The notes below the pieces were generated by a model. That model made no database searches. It saw only the letters and a list, made by a program, of their open reading frames with translations, and was not told the origin of the DNA. Below, piece by piece: positions 1 through 4,617 of a stretch of 10,176 bases of DNA (position 1 is the stretch's first letter; each line of letters opens with the position of its first letter). Position numbers and translations under genes: made by a program. The DNA comes from JBDRGC01 sp043818215 (lineage in GTDB: Bacteria > Chloroflexota > Anaerolineae > Anaerolineales > UBA11858): contig JBDRGC010000507.1 in assembly GCA_043818215.1 (NCBI GenBank), positions 1 to 10,176 on the forward strand, written 5' to 3'.

Positions 1-60
1 CTCCCCGCTCCCCGCTCCACACTCTCCACACTCTCCACGCTTCACACTCCACGCTCCACG
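1..60. repeat. Degenerate heptamer tandem repeat (CTCCACG/CTCCACA type)
   Basis: The first 60 bases are almost entirely CTCCNCR units, mostly 7 nt with two 9-nt variants: CTCCCCG twice, CTCCACA, two CT-extended units, CTTCACA, then CTCCACG twice. On the minus strand the units read as GAG plus four bases, the same general shape as the arrays at 6532-6613 and 9994-10056 but in the opposite orientation. The tract may continue left of the window. It ends directly before the candidate ltaE promoter and appears to contribute its -35 box. Confidence 0.85.
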
Positions 61-69
61 AGGTACAAT
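41..69 (+). promoter_or_regulatory. Candidate sigma-70-type promoter of ltaE
   Basis: TTCACA (41-46, one mismatch to TTGACA) and TACAAT (64-69, one mismatch to TATAAT) are separated by 17 bases, the ideal spacing. The -35 box lies inside the heptamer tract, in the one unit that reads CTTCACA instead of CTCCACA. Transcription would begin near 76, leaving a leader of about 30 nt with the Shine-Dalgarno AGGAG at 96-100. Inferred from motif match only. Confidence 0.4.
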
Positions 70-106
70 CGTTTGGCTCTAACATTCCACAAATCAGGAG
101 AAAATC

Positions 107-1153
107 ATGCCCACCATCGACTTACGTTCCGACACCGTCACCCACCCCACCCCTGCCATGCGGGAAGCTATGGCAAAGGCCAAAGTGGGCGATGACGTTT
201 ACGGAGAAGATCCCACCGTCAACCGCCTGCAAGAAATGTCCGCGGCAATATTGGGCAAGGAAGCCGGCCTGTTCGTACCCTCGGGGACGATGGGCAATCT
301 AGCTGCGGTGCTGGCGCACTGTGGCCGGGGGGACGAGGTTATCTTGGGGCATCTGGCGCACACCTTTTTGTACGAGGCAGGGGGTATCGCAGCCCTCGGA
401 GGCGTCCATCCCCACACCATTCCCAACCAGCCCGACGGAACCCTGGTTTTAGACGATATCCGCGCAGCCATCCGCCCCGATAATCCCCACATGCCCATTA
501 CCCGGCTGATAACTTTGGAAAATACCCACAACCGTTGCGGTGGCGCAACACTGAGCGTGGAATATACCCAAGCGGTTGGAGATTTGGCCCGCCGGCACGG
601 CTTGAGCCTGCATTTAGACGGGGCACGCATTTTCGACGCCGCGGCCGCCCTCGGAGTGGAAGCTGCCGAACTGACCGCTCCTGCTGATTCGGTCACTTTC
701 TGTTTGAGCAAGGGATTGTGCGCCCCTGTGGGGTCGGTGCTGTGCGGGAGCGCCGAGTTCATCGCCCGTGCCCATCGCATGCGCAAACAACTGGGCGGCG
801 GGATGCGTCAGGCGGGGATATTGGCCGCGGCCGGCATAGTCGCTCTGGAGGAAATCGTTCCCCGGCTGGGGGAGGATCACGCCCGGGCGCGCCATCTGGC
901 CTGCGGGTTGGCAGCCATCCCCGGCGTGATTCTCGACCCGGAAAGCCCTCGCACTAATATGGTGTACCTGACTTTGGGAGAGTCAATCCCCCTCGACGCC
1001 GCCCAAGTCGCCTCCCGCCTGTGGGAAATGGGCATCCGCGTTGGAGCCGTGGGTGAGCGTCGTTTTCGGTTGGTCACACATTACTGGATCGACGATGCCG
1101 CCATCGACAAAACAGTGAGTGCATTCCAAGAAGTGCTATCACCCCCCGCATGA
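107..1153 (+). CDS. ltaE: Low-specificity L-threonine aldolase (PLP enzyme)
   Basis: Cytosolic PLP-dependent enzyme that cleaves L-threonine and L-allo-threonine to glycine and acetaldehyde, linking threonine, glycine and one-carbon metabolism. The 348-aa product has the family's usual length and aligns by eye with E. coli LtaE from end to end. It starts with the DLRSDTVT signature (5-12) and has the DDVYGEDPT stretch (29-37), the histidine that stacks on PLP (H85), the ENTHN motif (139-142 region), the Asp-Gly-Ala-Arg motif (D171, R174), the Schiff-base lysine in LSKG (K202), GGGMRQ (230-235) and the substrate-carboxylate arginine in RLVTH (R321). All key residues are present. AGGAG at 96-100 lies six bases before the ATG, which fixes the start. 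It appears monocistronic: the next gene is 209 nt away and of different base composition. Its TGA stop forms part of an extended -10 motif (1151-1159). Confidence 0.96.
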   Translation: MPTIDLRSDTVTHPTPAMREAMAKAKVGDDVYGEDPTVNRLQEMSAAILGKEAGLFVPSGTMGNLAAVLAHCGRGDEVILGHLAHTFLYEAGGIAALGGVHPHTIPNQPDGTLVLDDIRAAIRPDNPHMPITRLITLENTHNRCGGATLSVEYTQAVGDLARRHGLSLHLDGARIFDAAAALGVEAAELTAPADSVTFCLSKGLCAPVGSVLCGSAEFIARAHRMRKQLGGGMRQAGILAAAGIVALEEIVPRLGEDHARARHLACGLAAIPGVILDPESPRTNMVYLTLGESIPLDAAQVASRLWEMGIRVGAVGERRFRLVTHYWIDDAAIDKTVSAFQEVLSPPA

Positions 1154-1159
1154 TATAAT
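1151..1159 (+). promoter_or_regulatory. Extended -10 promoter motif TGATATAAT
   Basis: A perfect extended -10 element (TGN followed by TATAAT) begins with the TGA stop codon of ltaE. No convincing -35 box lies upstream, but extended -10 promoters can work without one. Transcription would start near 1166, at the left arm of a 7-bp inverted repeat (AGGCAGA 1164-1170, TCTGCCT 1185-1191), run through the large hairpin at 1211-1300 and reach the DUF4160 gene. Motif-only evidence. Confidence 0.4.
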
Positions 1160-1210
1160 CTCAAGGCAGACAAAAAGTGAGCATTCTGCCTGTGCTGAAG
1201 TAGGACGCTG

Positions 1211-1300
1211 ATACTGTACCTGCGCCCACACCCGCCCACACCCGCACTCACCTGCACCGCCCGCCGAGGCGGGTGGGCATGCAGGTACAAATGCCAGTAT
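1211..1300. repeat. Long imperfect inverted repeat with C-rich tandem core
   Basis: TGTACCTGC (1215-1223) is perfectly complementary to GCAGGTACA (1281-1289). Inward, CCCGCC (1231-1236) can pair with GGCGGG (1268-1273). Outward, ATACTG (1211-1216) matches CAGTAT (1295-1300). The loop side contains two perfect 10-bp direct copies of GCCCACACCC (1224-1233, 1234-1243) and decayed further copies, plus a small hairpin CCCGCC-GA-GGCGGG (1260-1273). Read on the minus strand, 1225-1243 is GGGTGTGGGCGGGTGTGGG, a compact G-quadruplex motif with 3-1-3 loops. It could be a decayed MITE-like element or a structured leader of the DUF4160 gene. No T-run follows, so it is not a standard terminator. Confidence 0.65.
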
Positions 1301-1362
1301 TCTATTATTATCCAGCAATTCCCGTTTTAGCATCATGAATAAAAAAGTTAGGAGAGTTCCTC

Positions 1363-1617
1363 ATGCCAGTTATCGCCCGTTTCTATGGCATCATCATCAA
1401 AATGTATTTCAGTCAGAGTGAACATGGTACCCCTCATTTTCATGCCATGTATGGTGAGTTCAATGGCGTTTTTGCAATCGAGACTCTTGAAATGATGGTA
1501 GGGGATTTGCCATCTCGGTCACAACGTATGATAAAAGAATGGGGAGCGCAATACCAAAATGAGTTACTGCATATGTGGCAAAGCAATGAATCTAGACAAT
1601 TGCCGGGATTGGAGTAA
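1363..1617 (+). CDS. DUF4160 family protein
   Basis: Small soluble 84-aa protein with the DUF4160 layout: an N-terminal strand PVIARFYGIIIKMYF (2-16), the conserved histidine-rich PHFHAMYGE stretch (24-32), then IETLEMMVGDLP and a helical C-terminus with MIKEWGAQYQNELLHMW (56-72). The molecular function of this family is not established. It is commonly found directly beside a DUF2442 gene, as here. The Shine-Dalgarno AGGAG (1350-1354) lies eight bases before the ATG. Base composition is clearly lower in GC than the flanking metabolic genes, consistent with acquisition by transfer. A toxin-antitoxin-like or other small two-component role is a guess from the pairing and size only. Confidence 0.85.
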   Translation: MPVIARFYGIIIKMYFSQSEHGTPHFHAMYGEFNGVFAIETLEMMVGDLPSRSQRMIKEWGAQYQNELLHMWQSNESRQLPGLE

Positions 1618-1623
1618 GAAAGA

Positions 1624-1878
1624 ATGGATATTCCGAAAATCTTGTCAGTTCACCCTTTGGAGAGCAAGGAATTGCTTGTCAAATTTATGAACGGGGCGGA
1701 AAAAATTTATGATTGTAAGCAGTTACTCCAATTAGAAGCATTTCAACTTTTAAACAATGAGGCATTTTTCGAAGTTGTCCAAGTTGATACGGGGGGCTAT
1801 GGTATTTCGTGGAATGACGGTGTGGATTTAAGTGAGTATGAACTTTGGACAAATGGTGTTGGATTAGTGTTGGCGTAA
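1624..1878 (+). CDS. DUF2442 family protein
   Basis: An 84-aa soluble protein that matches DUF2442 (NE0471 N-terminal domain-like) in length and pattern: an N-terminal PKILSVHPLESKELLVKF strand region (4-21), the F-x-x-V-x-V-DTGGYGISWNDGVDLS core (about 49-70) and a short C-terminal tail. The function is unknown; some longer DUF2442 proteins carry a helix-turn-helix, but none is visible here. It starts six bases after the DUF4160 stop, and its probable Shine-Dalgarno GGAG (1611-1614) overlaps the last codons of that gene, so the two are translationally linked. I counted 43 G/C in 1681-1800 (36%), against 37 of 60 (62%) at 361-420 inside ltaE. An inverted repeat follows its stop directly. Confidence 0.85.
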   Translation: MDIPKILSVHPLESKELLVKFMNGAEKIYDCKQLLQLEAFQLLNNEAFFEVVQVDTGGYGISWNDGVDLSEYELWTNGVGLVLA

Positions 1879-1917
1879 TTGATACTTGAGCAAAATGAGC
1901 GGTCTAACCCGTATCAA
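1879..1917. repeat. Inverted repeat directly after the DUF2442 stop
   Basis: TTGATAC (1879-1885) and GTATCAA (1911-1917) are perfect 7-bp inverted repeats with 25 bases between them, starting at the first base after the TAA. No T-run follows. The rest of the gap to 2039 holds a partial direct repeat (AAGTTGAT at 1916-1923 and 1993-2000) and a G-rich stretch near 1949-1977, with no recognisable gene. It may be an operator, a weak terminator or the edge of the transferred DUF4160/DUF2442 segment. Confidence 0.4.
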
Positions 1918-2039
1918 GTTGATCTCACTTCGTTCGGAAGGTACCCTTGGGGGATACTCGCAGGGTGCGACGGGGGGACCAACTGCCTGGTTAAGTTGAT
2001 ATTGCCAAAGGATTACACTCAGAGGAGAAAACAATCAAT

Positions 2040-2876
2040 ATGGAGAAATACTTCACACTAGAAGAGATCGACCACGTCGCTCAAGCTGTGCGTGACCGAA
2101 TTGCTTGCCAGCCGCAGGCAGCCATGATCCTGGGTTCGGGGCTAGGCTCGCTGGCGGAAGCTGTCGAGAATCCCACGGTGATCCCTTATGGGGAACTCCC
2201 CAACTGGCCCGTTTCCACCGTGTTCGGCCACGAGGGGAGCCTGGTCGTCGGGAAGCTGGAGGGGCAAGACATCATCATGATGCAGGGTAGAGTTCACTAC
2301 TACGAAGGATACAGCATGAACCAGGTGACCCTGCCTATCCGAGTGATGCAGCGACTGGGAGTTGAATTCTTGATCGTGACCAATGCGGCCGGCGCGGTAA
2401 ACCCGGAATTCGACCCCGGTGATTTAATGTTAATCACCGACCATCTCAACCTGATTGGCATGGCCGGCCACAATCCGCTGCGCGGCCCCAACCTGGACGA
2501 GCTTGGCTCTCGCTTCCCAGATATGGGCCGGGCCTATGATCGCGAACTTGGCAACATGGCGAGGCAGGTGGCCGCAGAGAACAAAATTCTCTTGCGTGAG
2601 GGGGTGTACGTCGGTCTGGCAGGGCCATCTTTCGAAACCCCTGCCGATTTGCGTTTCCTGCGCGCCATTGGCGTGGATGCGGTAGGAATGTCCACCGTGC
2701 CCGAGGTCACCGTCGCTCACCATGCCGGGCAACGCGTGCTGGGCATATCCGGGATCAGCAACAAAGCCAACCTGGACGGGGACACTTTCACCACCCACGA
2801 AGAAGTGCTGGAAGCCGGAAAACTCATGGTACCCAACCTGACGAGTATTGTGCGAGGCGTGTTGCAGCGGATATAG
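2040..2876 (+). CDS. punA: Purine nucleoside phosphorylase, trimeric (class I) type
   Basis: Cytosolic enzyme that reversibly phosphorolyses purine (deoxy)nucleosides to the free base and (deoxy)ribose 1-phosphate in purine salvage. The 278-aa length is typical of the trimeric PNP/MTAP family. Visible motifs in order: phosphate-binding GSGLG (32-36), GHEGS (63-67), QGRVHYYEGY (82-91; the Arg and His of the phosphate and ribose site), TNAAGAVNP (114-122), the base-site glutamate in GPSFET (E199), GMSTVPE (216-222) and SNKAN (240-244). N241 lies where trimeric PNPs carry the asparagine that favours 6-oxopurines and MTA phosphorylases carry Asp, so guanosine/inosine specificity is inferred. The nearest Shine-Dalgarno, GGAG at 2024-2027, is 12 bases before the ATG, longer than usual, but the protein alignment supports this start. 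Confidence 0.95.
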   Translation: MEKYFTLEEIDHVAQAVRDRIACQPQAAMILGSGLGSLAEAVENPTVIPYGELPNWPVSTVFGHEGSLVVGKLEGQDIIMMQGRVHYYEGYSMNQVTLPIRVMQRLGVEFLIVTNAAGAVNPEFDPGDLMLITDHLNLIGMAGHNPLRGPNLDELGSRFPDMGRAYDRELGNMARQVAAENKILLREGVYVGLAGPSFETPADLRFLRAIGVDAVGMSTVPEVTVAHHAGQRVLGISGISNKANLDGDTFTTHEEVLEAGKLMVPNLTSIVRGVLQRI

Positions 2877-2905
2877 AAGCTAAGACCCTAACCCGGACGA
2901 GCCGG

Positions 2906-3003
2906 AACCACGGATTACACGGATTACACTGATTTTCACGGATTTTCTTTTTGTTTTTTCCGTGCAATCCGTGACATCGTGCCCTTTGGGTAAATCTGTG
3001 GTT
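2906..3003. repeat. MITE-like inverted element built on CACGGATT repeats
   Basis: The left end has near-tandem 9-bp units around CACGGATT (2909-2916, 2918-2925, a variant at 2927-2934, and 2937-2944), followed by a T-rich stretch and the complement AATCCGTG (2966-2973). The outer ends AACCACGGATT (2906-2916) and AATCTGTGGTT (2993-3003) are complementary at 10 of 11 positions, giving a 98-bp inverted element. CACGGATTACACGGATT-like elements are common intergenic repeats in environmental bacterial genomes. No open reading frame of its own. The T-rich centre (2943-2959) could help end the upstream PNP transcript. Confidence 0.7.
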
Positions 3004-3189
3004 AATTTCCTTGTTTTTTGCACCGTGCCGGTATGGTATGCAAACTTTTCACTGCTAAACGCCCAAAGGTTTCCAAAAACACCTGCGAAGAACCATGCTT
3101 TTGGGCAGCAAAATAATCATTTCCGGCTCGAATCTTGGGGAAAACCTTTAGGGTCTCCAATTATTTTGGTTGCGGCTGGAGGCCGCGCT
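3004..3189. other. Non-coding remainder of the PNP to Ig-protein gap
   Basis: No supported gene. Short inverted repeats are present: TTTGCA (3017-3022) with TGCAAA (3039-3044), and GCCCAAA (3061-3067) with TTTGGGC (3100-3106). A + strand frame is open from 2962 through this stretch, but its translation has no coding character, runs through the repeat element and lacks a ribosome binding site, so I treat it as the leader of the gene at 3190. No clear -35/-10 pair was found. Confidence 0.5.
3178..3182 (+). promoter_or_regulatory. Shine-Dalgarno GGAGG fixing the start at 3190
   Basis: GGAGG lies seven bases upstream of ATG 3190. The reading frame is open for 76 further codons upstream, but only this position has a ribosome binding site and is followed by membrane-protein-like sequence. 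Confidence 0.7.
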
Positions 3190-3876
3190 ATGGAAGAAGC
3201 ACTTCGGTTTTTCAAAGACAACGAAGTCTTCATTTATTTGTTTTTAGGGATTGTTGCTGTCTGGCAGCTTCGAAAGTTCACCGTGGCATGGGGAGAATTG
3301 CGCGGCGCAGCCTTTGGTCTGGAACGCGAAAGTGCCCACAGACGATTGAGTTGGGTTGCCAGCATGTTGATTTTTCTACTTGTGTCAGGCGTCGCTGAAT
3401 TCGCGCTGGTCTCGTTTGTTGTTCCCACCGTGCCAGAGGCAACGCCGCTCTCCACCCCAACGTTGGATTTGTTAGCCACACCCACAAGTATTCTGGAGGC
3501 TGAAACCCCAGACGCGTTCGGCGCGGCCAACGCCACTCCCCTGCCCACTGTGGAAACCGAAAATGGGGGTTGCATCCCAGGGCTGGTTGATATCATCTCG
3601 CCGGTAGATGGCGATACTATTCAAGGCATCGTTGAAATTATCGGTACGGCGGATATTCCCAATTTCGGTTTCTATAAATTCGAGATGGCGGCTCTCAACG
3701 ACGTATCCTGGCTGACCATTCAGGCCGGGGATACAATTACCCATGAAGGCCGGTTGGGTTACTGGGATACCGCTCGCCTGACCCCGGGAGACTATGCCCT
3801 CCGGTTGGTAGTCACAGATAACCAGGGGGAGCCTGCAGAACCTTGCGTTGTACAAGTGCGCGTCGAACTTGAGTAG
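3190..3876 (+). CDS. Two-pass membrane protein with external Ig-like domain
   Basis: A 228-aa protein of unknown specific role. Residues 12-27 and 54-78 are hydrophobic membrane segments joined by a loop rich in Lys/Arg (K29, R38, R46, R51, R52). By the positive-inside rule both termini are outside. A Thr/Pro-rich linker (79-125) leads to a beta-rich C-terminal domain (128-228) with the pattern of Ig-like modules seen on Chloroflexota surface proteins: CIPGLVDIISPVDGDTIQG, then I-G-T-A, NFGFYKFEM, GYWDT, LTPGDYALRLVVTDN and a final EPC. C128 and C219 could form a disulfide. It probably binds or scaffolds something at the cell surface. The start is set by GGAGG at 3178-3182. The stop codon TAG (3874-3876) lies inside a 28-bp palindrome, so the last residues may have been altered by its insertion. 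Confidence 0.8.
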   Translation: MEEALRFFKDNEVFIYLFLGIVAVWQLRKFTVAWGELRGAAFGLERESAHRRLSWVASMLIFLLVSGVAEFALVSFVVPTVPEATPLSTPTLDLLATPTSILEAETPDAFGAANATPLPTVETENGGCIPGLVDIISPVDGDTIQGIVEIIGTADIPNFGFYKFEMAALNDVSWLTIQAGDTITHEGRLGYWDTARLTPGDYALRLVVTDNQGEPAEPCVVQVRVELE

Positions 3877-3900
3877 GACGAATTTGGAAATTCGTCCTAC
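3873..3900. repeat. Perfect 28-bp palindrome overlapping a stop codon
   Basis: GTAGGACGAATTT (3873-3885), a 2-nt centre GG, then AAATTCGTCCTAC (3888-3900): 13-bp arms with no mismatch. It includes the TAG stop of the Ig-domain gene and ends 13 bases before the GNAT start. There is no T-run, so it is not a canonical terminator, though it would form a strong RNA hairpin between the two genes and may stop or attenuate read-through. Its size and form suit a dispersed REP-type element. Confidence 0.85.
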
Positions 3901-3904
3901 GTTT

Positions 3905-3908
3905 GGAG
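3905..3908 (+). promoter_or_regulatory. Shine-Dalgarno GGAG deciding the GNAT start
   Basis: GGAG lies two bases before ATG 3911 and five before ATG 3914. The second spacing is workable and the first is too short, so 3914 is preferred. The frame is also open upstream to a TTG at 3848, but that would read through the palindrome. Confidence 0.55.
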
Positions 3909-3913
3909 ACATG

Positions 3914-4453
3914 ATGCCTGAGATCGAAATTCGTCCTGCCGTTGCCACAGATATTCACGCTTTGATGGCCCTGAAACATAATTATTCCAGCGACTATGTC
4001 TGGCAAATGGATGTGCGCCGCGGGGATAACGAGGTCAGGATCACGTTTCGCGAGGTACACTTGCCGCGCTCGGTGCAGGTCATGTATCCCCGCGATCCCC
4101 AAAGTCTGGCCGACACCTGGACGAAACGCGATGGTCTGCTGGTGGCTGTGTTGGATGGCGAACCCGTGGGTTATATCAGCTTGACACACAACGCAGCCCT
4201 GAAAGCCACTTGGGCAACCGATCTTGCTGTGATGCGCCGTTTACGCCGCCAGGGGATCGGGAGCGCCCTGGTTCTCTCAGCCCAAGAATGGGCCACCAAG
4301 CCCAACAGCCGGCAGCTGATCCTCGAAATGCAGCCCAAGAATTATCCCGCTATCCAATTGGCTCAAAAGCTGGGCTTCGAATTCTGCGGCCACAACGATC
4401 ATTATTTTGCCAATCACGATATTGCCCTGTTTTTCTCGAAGTGGCTGAGGTAG
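3914..4453 (+). CDS. GNAT family N-acetyltransferase
   Basis: A 179-aa cytosolic protein of the Gcn5-related acetyltransferase fold, which transfers the acetyl group of acetyl-CoA to an amine; the acceptor is unknown. The N-terminus IEIRPAVATDIHALMAL is the usual beta1-alpha1 entry. LVAVLDGEPVGYISL (76-90) is the central beta-strand pair. ATDLAVMRRLRRQGIGSALV (101-120) contains the acetyl-CoA pyrophosphate-binding R/Q-x-x-G-x-G loop (R112-Q113-G114-I115-G116). N133 followed by P-A-x-x-L and KLGF (142-145) is the typical motif B. A RimI-like role is possible but not shown. ATG 3914 is chosen for its spacing to GGAG (3905-3908). The gene ends at a TAG directly followed by a long repeat tract. 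Confidence 0.9.
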   Translation: MPEIEIRPAVATDIHALMALKHNYSSDYVWQMDVRRGDNEVRITFREVHLPRSVQVMYPRDPQSLADTWTKRDGLLVAVLDGEPVGYISLTHNAALKATWATDLAVMRRLRRQGIGSALVLSAQEWATKPNSRQLILEMQPKNYPAIQLAQKLGFEFCGHNDHYFANHDIALFFSKWLR

Positions 4454-4615
4454 GCCGACCGCCGACCGCTGACCGCCCGACCGCCGACCGCCAACTCGCT
4501 GACCGCAAACTCGCCGACTCGCCAACTCGACAACTCGCCGACTCGCCAACTCGACAACTCGCCGACTCGCCAACTCGACAACTCGCTGACTCGCCAACTC
4601 GCTGACTCGCCCACC
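4454..4615. repeat. Dense 7/8-bp repeat tract with three perfect 24-bp units
   Basis: The whole GNAT to sensor gap is repetitive. It begins with GCCGACC-type heptamers (4454-4491) and changes to 8-bp AACTCGNC/GACTCGCC units. Three perfect 24-bp units lie at 4508-4531, 4532-4555 and 4556-4579, each made of three 8-bp variants, followed by decayed copies to 4611. Because 24 is divisible by 3, all frames stay open and give spurious periodic ORFs on both strands. The + strand is pyrimidine-rich and offers no Shine-Dalgarno to the gene at 4618. Copy number is likely variable between strains. Confidence 0.95.
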
Positions 4616-4617
4616 CC

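Noticed and set aside
199..786. Minus-strand 195-aa open frame opposite ltaE
   Set aside because: It lies entirely inside a well-supported gene, has no family character and reflects high-GC antisense openness.
1879..2061. 60-aa frame starting at TTG after DUF2442
   Set aside because: No Shine-Dalgarno, composition of repeat-like DNA, overlaps the PNP start and resembles no known family.
2962..3189. 76-codon upstream extension of the Ig-domain gene from a GTG start
   Set aside because: It runs through the repeat element, has no ribosome binding site and looks non-coding; ATG 3190 has GGAGG seven bases before it.
3873..3900. Canonical Rho-independent terminator
   Set aside because: The hairpin is perfect, but no T-run follows on either side, so it is listed as a palindromic repeat instead.
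3848..3913. TTG start extending the acetyltransferase by 22 residues
   Set aside because: It overlaps the preceding gene and reads through the palindrome; conserved GNAT sequence begins at 3914 and GGAG fits that start.
4454..4615. CRISPR array
   Set aside because: The repeats are contiguous 8- and 24-bp units with no unique spacers and no cas genes nearby.
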